Shown piece after piece: positions 22,148-36,101 of a DNA stretch of 64,000 bases. Position 1 is the first letter of the stretch, and each line of letters starts with the position of its first letter. The notes under the pieces are model-generated. The model was given only the letters and a program-made list of their open reading frames with translations, was not told where the DNA came from and searched no databases. The stretch is from positions 9,430,001 through 9,494,000 of the forward strand of contig CANUEZ040000116.1 of the NCBI GenBank assembly GCA_948099385.1, written 5' to 3'. The DNA is from Fasciola hepatica (taxonomy: Eukaryota > Platyhelminthes > Trematoda > Plagiorchiida > Fasciolidae). Made by a program: the position numbers and the translations under genes.

Positions 22148-23837
22148 TTATTCGTAAAAGGTTTCACCCTCCAGTTTTTTGTTCAATCTGTAGAACTCCA
22201 ATGCATTCCGCACAGGAATAATGCAATGCAACAGCTGCGCCGAGGCACCCGCGTTGCTCAAATTTGCAAACTGAAGTTGAAGATCCTCTAACGTTTTTTG
22301 TATTTCGACAACACCAGTTGTGAGATCGTTCATCATAGCTGCAAACATTGGACGCAACAACCGAACTTGAAAATACAAACCAGAGTTTTCTCACAAGAGC
22401 TACTTTCGGAAACTCGACCTTTTTCATTTGCTTTCTTCGTTACCATTTTTATCTCACTGGGAACAGAATATCACAATTTATAATAAACTTTCACATACTG
22501 TACAGTGTCTTGTCTTGACTCTCATGGGGGTTGACGTACCTGGCATCACTGAATGCGTTATAACGCAGGACCTGAGGACTCAATGAAATTAATGGATACG
22601 TTCATAGTGACAACTGGACACAAGTCATATTTTTCTATGGTTTGCAGGTGTTCACTTGCTTGTCGCGCACCAACGACATTCAAAATGGGTCTACGTGCAG
22701 AACTAAGTCCATGACAAAGACCGATAAATCGTCGTATAATTCCGAGACAAACCCTGTGTGGGTAGTCTTTGGGAAACGGGACTATCGTCCACCGGTAGTA
22801 CTTCAAACGGGTAATTACCAGTAAAGCGACTGCCTTGATGACGATTTCGAGAAGCAACATCACAATGCATCCTTCCGGTCGTGGACAAGAAAATGAGCTG
22901 GCGTAGAATGCAATAGCCACGATGAGTGCATCTGTGACAGCTGTATGAACTTTCCAAGTATTGCCTATCACTTAGCCAAACATGTACATATCCACCGAAG
23001 CCAACATTTTTTTTGGATCCTCCTTGGTAACCCCAGCAACGACCTCGGATCCAATGGCAAATCAAACCTTACTTGTCTCAGAGCTCGTAATAAAATCCTC
23101 ATAACGGCCATCGATTAGTGCACTTGTATTGCAGCTTGCCTCAAAACATCCTTGGCGAAAGGAAAGGCCGGAAAATATAAATTCACAAACCCAAAGCCTT
23201 CTGCAAAGCTACTCATTATTTTGTTCGATATCTTAAATTAAGTTTCCGTAACCCTGAATGATAATTCTGTTGCATATGTTGCGGATCACCATGAAGCATA
23301 CCGTTCGTGAAGTTGGTCGCAGGCAAATCAGTTGATGCCGATTCCTTGTTTGGAACGCACGTGGTATTACCCATCATGTTCTCACAAATGTCTATATTTA
23401 AAATTTCAATATGTATTACCTAACAGCGGCGAAGATAGTAGCAACTGGGACTTGTTAATCCACAACTGTTACAGGTGAGTCCTTCGTTGTTGCAGGACTG
23501 TCGATGTTATCAATGAAATCATCTGATTCGTTACTCGTTGAACCGGAACAATGGCCTGGAAAATTGCAACAAACTTCATAGCAGCTAACTTTTACGTCAC
23601 CATTCCAAATGAGAGAAGGACTGGAATCGGTCGATCAATATTGATCCTGTAGACTGCGATCTGCTTCTTACACCTCCATATTGTAGTTCTGGAATAGCCA
23701 ACCAATTCAGGGTGTTTTGCCATATAAAGATGGAGAGAAGCGTGAGAATAAATCGTGTACATCCATCGGAGAAGGGCAAAAGTGACTAAACGCGGTGTAG
23801 CGCCCAACAACCTCACCAAAACAGCGATAACGGACAA
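22148..23837. CDS. Coding-like region, strand unresolved, unknown protein
   Basis: Minus-strand frames at 23837-23592, 22971-22558 and 22378-22148 look protein-like. The middle one has two hydrophobic helices (TDALIVAIAFYASS and GCIVMLLLEIVIKAVALLVI), suggesting a membrane protein. A minus-strand donor (GGAG|GTGTAAG, exon end at 23674) and acceptor (GATTCCAG|TCC, exon start at 23620) would join open frames across a 53-base intron. However, plus-strand splice-like sites also occur (CTAACAG at about 23427 and CAG|GTGAGT at 23474/23475), with open frames between them. Both strands are therefore plausible. A resemblance to the peroxin PEX16 N-terminus was considered and not supported. Confidence 0.25.
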
Positions 23838-24164
23838 CTACCGCCATAAACTGGCGACCATAATGATGAAGCATTAAAACAAATGGGATACCTAAATCTA
23901 TAGTACACAGTTAACTGGACAACAGTTGTCTATATTAATTCTTATCGCGATTTTTATTCATGAAACATTAGCTTTGACATTTTTATACCTTCACGATTTA
24001 AGAGATTTTCGTGTCCTAATGCAGTCGGAGTCAAACCATTAAATATTCCGAAATGAGGCTTGGCTGAGATCTTCGTTGGAAACTTTTTGCATTCATGGTA
24101 GATTCTTCGGTACTTCCACAGGCTTCAATTGTTTCTGGAGGTATTGCACTGATTTCCTGCTACC

Positions 24165-24230
24165 GTCCCCTAGGGGACACTCAGGTGATGGTCGGGTGTC
24201 CCTTTGTGCTACCTGGGTACGGTTACTCCT
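24165..24230 (-). repeat. Short 11-bp family remnant with perfect palindrome
   Basis: The perfect 14-bp palindrome GTCCCCTAGGGGAC (24165-24178) is followed by plus-strand GACACTCAGGTGATGGTCGG and related units. This is the inverted orientation of the GAGTGTCCCC array family. No CCCAAGCAGC edge is visible here. Only a few units remain. Confidence 0.55.
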
Positions 24231-24784
24231 GGTGTTTGTGCTGTTGAAGCAGAGCCACAAGAGTTGGACCAACAGGAGATTTGGGGCCTGCGGATCTTCT
24301 AGGCAGTAGTCTACACGCTAACAGCGCACCAAATTCGATCATCCATGCAAGTAAGTGCATTCGTACGGTTTTAGTTTTTCAGCCGGTCAAGAAATACAGC
24401 ATGGACGAACCGTGTTCCGAAATCAACGTGGATGCTCTTTTACAGTCCTTGTCCGATTATTTTACGACCACCATGCTAAACACGAGGCTAAACTGTGGCG
24501 TGTTGCACGCTCTAAGTTATCATTTGCCAGGTTTTTCTCGTTACCCAAGGAAAATGCCTCATACACCATAGCTGTGAGGTACAGCTATCGGTGACCCTTA
24601 TGAATCGTATTTGGGAAAACCCGGGTCACTCATCAAGAGGCCCGCAGGATCAGCAGAACAACTATACCGGGGAAAGATAGATAAGCAGACACTCTTTTTA
24701 CTTCCTTCTTTACTGATTACACAACAACGTACAACAAATCTGGAAGGGGACCGCGGCCAACGGAAGGCTGCCAAATGGGGAAGT

Positions 24785-24863
24785 GACCGGCGGTGGGGGG
24801 AATCGAACTCGGGGCCGTTATTGTCCAAAGTCTAAAATGATAACCTTTTGACGACCGTTGGTC
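24785..24863 (-). repeat. tRNA-Gln-like sequence, pseudogene or SINE head
   Basis: The minus strand has GGTTATCATTTTAGACTTTG at the position of the tRNA-Gln(UUG) D-loop to anticodon (GGTTAGCACTCTGGACTTTG in typical genes). CGGCCCCGAGTTCGATTCC follows as T arm and B box. The 5' GACC can pair with the 3' GGTC over 79 bases, but the rest of the acceptor stem, the D stem and the anticodon stem are mismatched and the base after the anticodon is changed. A working tRNA is therefore unlikely. It is most likely a tRNA-Gln-derived SINE head or an old pseudogene. Confidence 0.5.
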
Positions 24864-26097
24864 AAGGTACTCACAAAATCAGCAAAGTGTTTTCCGAAAG
24901 GAAGGTTATGTTACACCGGATGATGTTTTTATTCCCGTTCGTGCCCTATGTATTCATCCTGTGGTTTGTGTCCATTATTTTATCACACTATGCAACCAGA
25001 TAAATTACCACCATCGACAAACGCCTCGCAAAAGTTGTCAATACATCGGCAATGCACCTTTTTAAATTTCAACTTTTCGGGCAATTTTTTCCAGACAATT
25101 CGCCACCAGATCACTTGTCCGTGGATGACGTTCTATCGGACACATTCACTGCACCCAACCCCGCAGTAGCTCGTTAGTGTTTATCGCCTTCCAATAGTCC
25201 CTATGAATCTACTGTTCCAACTTTGCCTACATTCACATAAATTCACATTCTCCTCCTCTACGTATCTAGAATACGTATTTGTCTTTGAATGTAACAACAA
25301 ACGGCGTCCATTGAGCACTGAACGGCATTAACCAGCTTCGGGTTTCGATGTACACAACGAAAAGCCTTTCAAAAACATGAGCTCATTTTTGTCATCAACG
25401 TTAAGTCTATGAAATTCACTGTGTTCGACTGAAACCTAAAAGCTGTTCATTTCTTCCCAAGGTTCACACAAGAACCGGTGTCTCTGGTTTAAAGACAAAC
25501 AACGTTAATTTATAACAGATAGAAATCAAGGCAATGCAAGAAAAGGAAGCAGGTACGTAAATTAGCATTTCTTCGAAATAAATCTGAAGCTGCTCTTTAT
25601 TTTGAAATTGTTTTACTTATTTGGCGTAATCAACTCCTCTTCAGGCATTCTGAAGATTAGTAACAACTTGTCATAAATCATAACTTGACATGTTCCGGAG
25701 ATTGAGCTCATAGTTTATTTGGTATTTTCCTATTTCATTGATTATAACTGTTTTGATACATCAATTATTAGATGGTAATCCGTTTTGCTGAAAACTTTTT
25801 TATTAAAACTATTTTTGAAACGTGCACACTAAAATATTTTGTTATCCAACATTTCCTTGAGTACAACTGTCTGACCTTTCTACATCTTGATACTTCAGAA
25901 CCGGTGTTCACGTAACGATGAACATCTTCCGAAAATTCTGAATGAAGCAGTCTTCGAATGGCAAATTTCTACAGATTTTCAGCATACCATTTTGATAATA
26001 ACCTTAGAGATTTCCACGAACAGTGTTTCTATAAACAGAGATAAATTAGTGGTTCCGATCGAAAGGATGTATAATGGGCAAATTGACTGAGAAATTG
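24864..26097. other. AT-rich non-coding stretch
   Basis: No gene or repeat recognised. The composition becomes visibly AT-richer from about 25 kb onward. Confidence 0.4.
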
Positions 26098-27379
<1,282 letters not shown>

Positions 27380-29170
27380 TACTAAATTCTTGAGGCCAAG
27401 TGAGCAGAAGTCCGCTGGGTAGCTGGATGACTGCAAATAAAGCCACTGATATACTCTTGTCGACTAGTGAGTAACTGCCCATCAAACTGATACGTAAGTT
27501 TTGGAACGGATGTTCGCATTACGAAGGTTTTGAAGCATGATGGAGGAATCCGTCCAAAATATAATGTCTCAGACTAGTTCTACGAGGGATTGTTTCATCA
27601 AGATGGCCACTCATACAGATAGCACTACCACATCCAGTTTCAGCTACGGGATGTTCACCACCTTCAGTGACGTGACCCTAGATTTGGAGAATAACAATCC
27701 GGTTTTTCTATGCTCATCCATTTCCATCCAGGTGCCGAAAACTGCCAATCCGTATCCCACCCCAGAAGTATCGGAGAACAAATGCATGTAGGCTTTTTGT
27801 ACTGACTTTTTAGGAGCTAGACTTCTGGCTATTTTCTGCCCTAAATTAGTCGACTATTTTCGGGACTCGTCGATCATATGTTTGCCATATTCCACCTTGT
27901 TTCTGCTTAGATGTTGTGTAACCGTCTTCCCTGGGAGTAACCATGTTAGCACGAAACGAAACGGATCATATAGGCATGCGACAGATGAAAACAACTTTCT
28001 GCCTTTGAGCGGTCTTTTTGGTATGTACGAATGGGATGTAATCTCATCATTTTCAGCTGCCCACAGCAATCTAGAGGTGTGTTTATTAAAGAAACACACT
28101 CCGTGAACTTATGGAACTCCAAAGGCTGTTTCCGTTTTGGACATGGATTCGAGTACCTGCTTGCAATTTGACATCCCTTCAGTCGAGTGGATACCACCTC
28201 GTTTCTGAATCGTCTTTAGCTCGACACCCTGTTGAATACCCGTTTGTGCTTCTTCAAATTATCCAAGTCATCGACGTAAAAGTTCTCAGTCATTTTGGCT
28301 TGCACTGCAGGGTAGGCTGAACTTCCCTGTTGTCTAATTGTTTCTCTTGGAGTAAAAATAGCGCAGAACGGTGAAGAAACCGCCCAAAGGGAGAGAATCG
28401 TCAAACAGTATCCTTTAGGTTGTTAGTTGATAGTGCCTTTCAGCCACCATAGTAGATGAAATGCTTCTACATGTTGAAAAAGGATCATGACCTGAAGGAA
28501 ATTTTCCATCGCTCTGCAGGTACGACTGGCTCAAACATTACAAACCAGCACAATATTTCAACTGTAAGAATAGTCAATTCAGGGCCTTATACAACGCAGT
28601 CATCCAGAGAAATTCAGTAGGCTTTTGCGGAACAGTCGTAGTTTATCCCCACCTTTCCAAATTTATTTGGATAGGCACCATATCCTTTCAGTAAAGTCCG
28701 TGAGAGCTGCTCTTGTTACATAACCCAACTCGAGGATACAATGCATCGCTTCTAAATACCCTCTTTCCAAATGTAGACCTCGATCGAAACACCTCTCCAG
28801 GTACAAAAATATTTTCAGGGTCATTCGTCCAACGTTTTCTGGGCAGCTCATTCCAGGTCGCTACAGAGCCGGCACCTCTACTCGCCCATTCGTGTACTGT
28901 GTCGGAATTTGCTACAAAAATAGCTATTTATCCCCACATGAAGGTTCCTCACTTTCTTCGGGTACGTCCGGAAATTTGTAATTCCACACCTTATGGAGTC
29001 CGACCTCGATTTGGTTTTCAGTTTAGCGTAGAATGTTCACCGAGGCACTTGAAGTTTCTGCGATCAGTGGTCAGCTTAGTGTTTATCCGAATATAACGTG
29101 TATGGCGCATGGCTTTTTAACCTTTCCCAGTCCTTAGGTTTACCATGCAGTGAGCTTTGGGTACATTGCT
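27380..29170 (-). mobile_element. Degraded Bel-Pao retrotransposon, protease/RT/RNase H part
   Basis: Minus-strand frames, interrupted by many stops and shifts, show Bel-Pao pol landmarks in the right order. A pre-RT helix region (GYLEAMHCILELGYV) lies near 28750. An RT entry, PNKFGKVGINYDCSA, lies near 28670 with a GPxL motif after it. SSPFCAIF is at 28377-28354 and the catalytic box YVDD at 28278-28267. A YDPF...WLLPGKT stretch lies near 27980. An RNase H start, FSDTSGVGYG, is near 27775, and FSKSRV and WTDSS motifs follow to about 27540, then QWLYLQSSSYPADF near 27420. Gag, integrase and LTRs were not found. The element cannot be functional as it stands. Confidence 0.8.
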
Positions 29171-29940
29171 TGATGTCAGGGCCTCCTCCAGTCATTGCAG
29201 TGTGGTTCAAATGGGGTCTGGCAGTACTCCTTGTGGTGTTGTTTCCTCTCCCATATACTCTCTGAAATTGGTTCCGAGGAACTTCCACTCTTTCCAGACT
29301 GTCAGTGGCTACGAGATTACATGAAAGTTTATTTCACTATTCATGGACAACTGCAAAATAAATGTCGATTATTATCGGTCAACCATTCACGGGATTTTAG
29401 CAAATATTTTACTGACCTTTATCATTCACGAGGCTTCTATGTTGAGGCATCATGCTTTATTTTGTATCATGCTACTCATCAGTAGCAAAACAATATGAAA
29501 CGGTTTGACTTTAATACTAGATCACGAAAATGATTAATACAGGTAAACAGAGTTGCACTTCCGTCGGACGCCAGTTTGTCCACCGTGAGGTGAAAAACAG
29601 ATAAAATGGCGAGAGGAGTATTTCAGCAGCCGCACTGAAGACCACGATGTAGTGATTTAATTGAGTTGCTCGAAAATCGGGACGTCGCATAAAATAAAAC
29701 GGTCCAAATAAGAAGCAGCTAAACGGAAATGTAACGCAGTTCAGTTGCGGCAGAACCAGCAAATCAGAAAGTGTTTACCGTCGCTGATCAATAAATCGAA
29801 TACGAAGGCGTGAATCAGATTCTAGTTGCAATACGAAAGACAGTTATTGACAAATTAGCATAAATAAGCTGAATCTGTGGGGCAAAAAAGAGCACAAGCC
29901 AACATGAATGAACGAATCCGGCACTAGACCAGATAATGCT
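29171..29940. other. Possible upstream Bel-Pao remnant or spacer
   Basis: This lies 5' of the recognisable pol on the minus strand. A 70-codon minus frame at 29288-29076 could be decayed gag-protease linker, but no zinc knuckle or protease DxG motif is clear. Confidence 0.3.
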
Positions 29941-30015
29941 GGTAGTGTGTGGTAGTCAGTGGTGGGGCGCAGTGACAGGAACGTTAAGTTTGGTAGTTCG
30001 AGCCTCCATATGGCT
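29941..30015 (+). repeat. tRNA-like sequence, SINE head candidate
   Basis: GGTAGTCAGTGGTGG (A-box-like, from 29950) and GTTCGAGCC (B-box-like, 29996-30004) are 46 bases apart, the spacing of a tRNA internal promoter. The bases between can form only a weak anticodon arm, so it is a tRNA-derived repeat at most. Confidence 0.35.
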
Positions 30016-30373
30016 CTACAAGTGAGAAATTCAGGAAGATTATGTTAAATTAGGAACGTAAACCTTTGGGCGAACATACCAATGAAGGAAAATATTGGCT
30101 GTTAACGTGATGGGCACCGTAAAATGTGAATATAAACCAATATGATACCTTAGAAACACAGAAAATACCTTGCGAATGTCCAAGGTTCGTACGTACTCGC
30201 TGAACGTGCTCGTTACTCGTGAGTAGCTAGACACAAAAAGAGAAGGGAAAACAAATTGAGAATAGTAAGGAATACGAATGCTGTATTGTATTGTATTTTA
30301 CTTTGTACTTCAATAATTTGATAAACACAGTTCGACCAAAACGGTGGTTGACTAATTATTTTTATTTTACAAG

Positions 30374-30550
30374 GAACAAAATATACAGCCGGAAAAAGTT
30401 AGTTCAACCGCCGGCTTTCATGCGATGGTCCTGGGCGGCTTTCGTACTGCCGACCAGAACAAGTGCTAAATACGGCACTGTCGAGTTGCGATGGCTGGCT
30501 GTGATAGATACGATAAGTCTAAATGGGCAACGGCACTCTGATAATTCAAG
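30374..30550 (+). CDS. Exon-like segment, unknown protein
   Basis: A T-rich tract ending in ACAAG (to 30373) is followed by an open frame of 177 bases ending at a good donor, TCAAG|GTGAGG. The segment is markedly more GC-rich than its AT-rich flanks, as exons often are. The peptide is basic with Trp-rich stretches (MRWSWAAF, LRWLAV). AAG acceptors are rare, and no neighbouring exon in phase was found. A fragment of an unrecognised repeat is the alternative. Confidence 0.25.
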
Positions 30551-33500
30551 GTGAGGGGGATGTTTAGGGTTCACAAGAATCTTCATGAGGATACTTATTA
30601 CCACAGCAGACCAGGGAAAGAGGTGAATTCGTACATACCGATTGCATACTATCTCATAGGCACTGTCACATGAAAATTAAATAGGTCATAAGGAACTTTC
30701 AGTACGCTGAATTGTACAGCCAAATTCACACCGGACAAATGTGCCTTGTTTTGGGCAAGTGTTTAAAATCATTTTCTATGAACAGTCTGTTTTTGCCTTC
30801 ACATCTAGAAAGCATCTGGAAGCCAAATTTCGGATTACGTACAAGCCGCAAGCTGCCACAGAGGAAGAAATATGTCAAAAAGTGAAGAAGTGAAAAAGAA
30901 AAGATGATAGTAAAATTTTTCTGTTAAACGGAAGTGGGGGATCCTTTTTGTCCTAATACATGAAAATATTTGACAACAAAACGACCGAAAAATTTATGTG
31001 AGATAAAGTACTCAGCGAGTTCACTGTTATTTTCAGTGTAGAAACAAGTATAGTTCTCAGTTTTTATGATTGTACAATGTGACATGTGGGGTCATCATTA
31101 TTTTACCCTCAAACAGTCCAAATAAATTCTTGCAAATTCCCACTTTGAATCACTGGAAAAAAGATGATCGCGGGTTTTGGCTTGGTGTGTAAGATCAACG
31201 GCTGAAACAACTTGGTCTAAGAAACTGATTGGCTGAGGACAGACGAATTTCCCCGTATCACAAAAAGGTCCCAACTAAGTCGGGGGTGTCATCTGAGCTG
31301 ACTGTTTAAAGAATTGTTGAAAATTTATCTACAGATGTTAGGTGCCTGGCCAGATGGCTTTTAACGGGCAGACAGATTGTGAAGAACTGTCGAAAAACTT
31401 ACTTTTTTAATCTCACCGCATACACCGTTATTAGTACTATTGCAAGTTGCTCCTCTGTTATAACTAAAGATAAAACATATTACAGTTCTGGTTCTACTGC
31501 TACCAATGCTTCATCGATGGTCTATCTCGAAGTCTGATGGAGATCTGATCAGATAATTAGGTGCAAGCCAAATCCCTGGGATCAGATTCTGACCATAAAG
31601 TCAAGTAACAAAGGTTATATAGAAGCCGCAGTTCAGTGACTGAATACATAACTTGTCTTGGTAGTAGTGAAAAACCTACAGATGTTTTTGATATTCCTCG
31701 AACCCGAAGCTTTGCTGGTATATCTGTGGAGAGAACCCTTTGTTGATTGATTAATTTCCTCTGCCTTACCGTACTGTTTCTCTTACTCTTCCACTGTTTG
31801 CACTGGGAAACACTTGAAGCTGTCCACACATGGTTTAAAAATTATTGGAAGGCACGCTCCCTGAGATTCTATAGTTACTTTCGTCAAAAAGATCAACGAA
31901 AAAAGATCGTAGAGCGGCAACCTCTTCTTTTATCACGAGATCTAGGTACGAAGACTCCATGCTGGCTTGCGCTGAGTCAGCTCGCGGTTTCCGAGTTCGC
32001 GAGAAGTATGGTGAAGCAAGTAATAGACTGGGGGGGGTGGGGTGGGGGATCGGCTGGCTATTACAAAATTAGTGAGGGGTTCAACTTCTCTCTCATTGCA
32101 ATAAGACTGCATCTTGACAAGACGTAATGGAATAGGTTACCCCGGCATTCAAGGGAGCTTTCTTGAACCTGGAGGGTCATTGGGTGGAATCTTGAATAAG
32201 TTCAGCCCCGATGAAGCAGCAGCATAAAAGTTTGTACGATCAACCAGTTTACTGCTCAACAAATACCCTTTTAGAAGGACTTGAGAGTGGGGTACTTGAG
32301 TTTCCTGTTGACTGTGGAGGAATTCATCCTACTACATTTGCAAAGATCGCAAACTAGAATTGCGGTGCCCCAGATCGAAGAATTCTATGTCGATTATTTT
32401 TCGTTTTTCTGTATTTACTACTTGGACCAAAAAGACCGAATCCTAAAAGCAAATCAATCACTTAACCAATAGCAAAGATGGAACAGAAACAAAAACAACC
32501 GGGTTCCACGTGATAGATCGGAAGTTTTTTATGAGTTTTGGTTTCGTTTCCGCACAACCTGAGCTGCTGGCTTGTGCGTCAGACTGTTGAATCAATGGGT
32601 TTCACTAAGGTCTTCAAGAGGAACATTTGCGTGTAGGCAGCCGTGGAGTATCACTCAACGAGAAACCTTCAGCACCACTTCGGCTGATGGAAGTGTGATG
32701 AAACTGTCTGATAACTAAGAAGTCGGAATAGTGGTCTTTACCTAAAGGAAACCACATACGAACTTCACAAACCTGTGCTGATCAGATAAATTGGTCAAAA
32801 TGGTGATTTATTTCGAGGATTTTGTAAACGCAATCCCATCCGTCTTCAAAATATCGAAGGTGTGAATGCTATATAGCCAAATTATTCAGTTTTTGAAGCT
32901 AAATGGAATTCAAGGGAAAGAAAAGCTGGATTTTTTTGATATCCAGCATGCGTTGCAGAACCTTTGAGTATTTTGATTCAAGGGAAATCTTGCGAGATGG
33001 TTTATTATGGATTATACTTCAAAAGGCTCAAATGTCAATTAAAAATTAGGGGGGCTTCGCGTGGTTGTATCGTTTTTGTTATTACCCATCAACAGAGCAT
33101 GTTCATCAAATCCCAAAGCGGACTCTTATCAAGAGTTCATGGTTATCTCGGGGTTGGTTTTTCAAGACTTGCTGCACATGAACGCCATCTGATATTGTGT
33201 GGATAAGTCAATGGCTTTGGAAATGAGCAACTCATCAACCACGAGCAGGTCGACTCTATTGCTGGAGATCTTCTCAGTAGGAGCTTAAATGAAACAACCC
33301 AGAGTGTCCTGGACTATCAGCTTTTGCGGAAGTGAAATTTTTGGCAAGTGATTTCCCTTTCGTTGAAACTACAATTTGTAATTTTTAGTTTTCACGGGAA
33401 TATTTCAACAGATGTTGAATAAAATACGATAAACAAAATGGTTTTGCGAATACATACAGTTTATTCAATACTTTACTCTTGAAGCATTATCTTGTGGTTG

Positions 33501-36019
33501 CTGTAATCACCAATCGCCCATAAATTGGACGGAAAGCTGACCAAATATCACCTTTTTCAATTCTGGACTTCCGACAGAGAATATAAATCTTTGGGTGTAT
33601 AAATCTTTCTACGGGACTATGCTTTATTGTGCAATTGGTGAAGTGACGGAACAGAATGTCTCATAAATTGTGGATTTGAACGAAGAACTTTTAAGGTGAA
33701 TAAACTATATTTCGAGATCAGAATTGTTTAATTCTGAAGCGAATAGGGTTTCAGTCAACAGGAAAAGTTACCAATGCTAGCCAAGTAATGGAATATCAAA
33801 CTCAGGGGGGAAAAGTAAAACAAAAACCACAAACTTTGGTGCATTCAGACAAAGAAATTTTCTTGTGACTCATAAACGTTTCGTTATATTCCGTCGACAG
33901 TTGGGACTAAGGCTAACAGCTGTGTCACTGAATTGGAATGGACAAATGTAGCTACTGATCCTACCTCCTATCTTTCCATCGGATCATAGGAGATGGTGGT
34001 ATACAAGAAACACCGGTGAAGGGGGTATAGTTTTTTATAACTGGATGTAACCATTTTCTTAAGCTCTAATTATCTCGGATCTCGGTTCAACATTCAGTGT
34101 GTCGAATGTTACTATTGATGCACTGTTTCCAAAATGTGACTGAAAGAAAGCTCCACTGGGTTGATCTGGGTCGAATTAAGTTCGGACTTGGGGTGAACAG
34201 AAAACGTCAGTATGAAGATTAGTCGAATAATAAAAACTTTGTTTAGATTAAAGAAAAGTGAGACCGGTGACTAGAAGATCGACAAGTAAATGCATGGTTT
34301 CACGGTCCCATTAAGCAATAGAGCAACAATACTCAGTAAACTAACATGGAATCAAATTTGGAACATTCTCTGAACTGTTCGTGAGTCGCAAATCACGATC
34401 GCATACAACACATTTTGGTTAGCCGTTGCTCTGATACAATTTGTTCTGCCAACAATATGCTGAAAATTGAAACCACCATGACGAGATTTCTGGAAAAAGA
34501 CTCATTCATTCTAATGGACAGAATAAAACTAGATAATATTCATGTCATTGGTTAAAGGTCGTGCGTAAACATGGAAATTCCGGTCGTGTTCGTCCATTAG
34601 TCTCCATTTTAGTAGCTTTTTATTAAGTCAGTTCGTTTTAAAATGTTCGAGAAAAAGGAGTGACCGGGACCAACCAATGCAATGTTTCAACTTCGTTCTA
34701 ATGACTAGTACCAATGATGTTCACCTCAGACAGTCCCTTTTTGAGTGGTGGGATTTTAAAATTAGTTAACGGTGAAGTTTTTAAAAGTCATATGAATTAC
34801 AGGTACAAATCATGTACCTGATAAAGTCACAATAAAATTTGAAATCCAAATTTTCACCGTCATTTCGCTAGTTCTGCCAAGACTTCCTTATCTGTCGACC
34901 GAAGAGTCTATCCAACGAATAAATGAGCTCGGCCTGACTAAGAAATTGAGTGTGCCGGAGTGAACATATGTGTGTAAAGAATTTTCTAATCCTCCCTTCC
35001 GTGTGAATTGTAATTCGGATCTCTTGCAGTGGTTTATCGGATACAACTATGAATTTCTCCTGTGAATTTAAGGAACGAGAAAAAGTTTTCTATTCCTTTC
35101 GATTCAGATAATTCATATCTCAGGGTATTTTTTCCTCCTAAGTGGATCAATAGGATATCTATCAGTCTTCACTTTCTACCGTGGTAAATGGCTGAAATAA
35201 TTCAGTGCACTTATTAACGAAGATTCAATAAATAAAACTGTTCTACTCAATCGGGGTGATGCATTCTGGAAAACGCCTTGATACATCCACTGGTTGGTTT
35301 TATAATCTTTCGTACTAGACTATGTGACACCCGTAATTGGCCGGACGGAAACATTTTTGATCTAAAAAAACACAATACTCTGTGATGAGAAACTGTCTTT
35401 CACTCAATCATAGGACTTCAATTATTTATTTGGCTCATATCAACCCTAAAAGGATGCAAATCCTAATGAAGATATCATGCTTTGATCTCAGTTTTTGACT
35501 AAATAGATATGTGACGCCGCTAGTCCTCACTGGGAATGAGGCAACTATTCGGCAATTCCGTAAGTTTTCCAAAAGAGATTTGGAGTCCTGATGATAAATA
35601 ACAAAACCTTCTGTTCTAAGTTGCACGGACCACACAGACTGATAGAAATCTACGCCCAACAGAAATGACAATGATTCAGACCACTCACGAGGTCCGGCTG
35701 TGTTAAGTCCGTGTAGTGAAACAGCACTGTCCTGTAGTGGTTTTCTTGATAGCTCTTCATCGAATTTCATTTCGTAAAATGAGTTATTTTTATAATTTTT
35801 TTGTTTTTAGACGAATCATAACAACGTTTCTAAAGTGACATAGAACAGTTTGTATTCAGTCGCATTTACCAGTTCAATAAGTGAGAACAAACCAGAACAA
35901 TTTTGAAAAGTAATATTTCATTAGTTGAATGCAAACGACATTTTGTCAAGTGTAGTTATCAACGGTGAAAACGGATTTGAAATTGAACGAATAAGCTGTT
36001 TTTTGCTCAGTTTTTACAG
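30551..36019. other. Long AT-rich non-coding stretch
   Basis: No supported gene. Protein-like frames occur at 31747-32127 (plus), 32964-33206 (plus) and 35770-35435 (minus), without paired splice sites. A T-rich acceptor-like site at 35.03 kb and another at 35.81 kb each lead into short open frames without a good donor. This may be intron or intergenic DNA. Confidence 0.35.
32030..32048 (+). other. G-quadruplex-type G tract
   Basis: G8-T-G4-T-G5 on the plus strand offers four runs of at least three G with one-base loops. It stands alone in AT-rich surroundings. Confidence 0.6.
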
Positions 36020-36101
36020 ATTTGACCGAAAATGTACTAGGATTGTCTGGTCTTATTCGTGGATCTTGTCGTCTGGATAGCAAGTTTCATTGCATGTCAA
36101 G
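36020..36101 (+). CDS. Exon-like segment, unknown protein
   Basis: A strong acceptor (TTTTTGCTCAGTTTTTACAG) ends at 36019. The following frame is open through a Cys-containing peptide (RGSCRLDSKFHCMS) to a weak donor, CAAG|GTGCCA. A different frame over 36059-36256 is also open, so the reading is uncertain. The peptide was not recognised. Confidence 0.25.

Noticed and set aside
23592..23837. Possible N-terminus of peroxin PEX16 on the minus strand
   Set aside because: A KHPELVG-like stretch before a donor resembles the family start, but the conserved second segment (SYLLAGRF-like) is missing from all frames downstream.
35435..35770. Minus frame with LLGVDFYQSV resembling a Bel-Pao protease-to-RT linker
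   Set aside because: No RT or RNase H motif follows on the minus strand down to 34 kb, so one short match is not enough.
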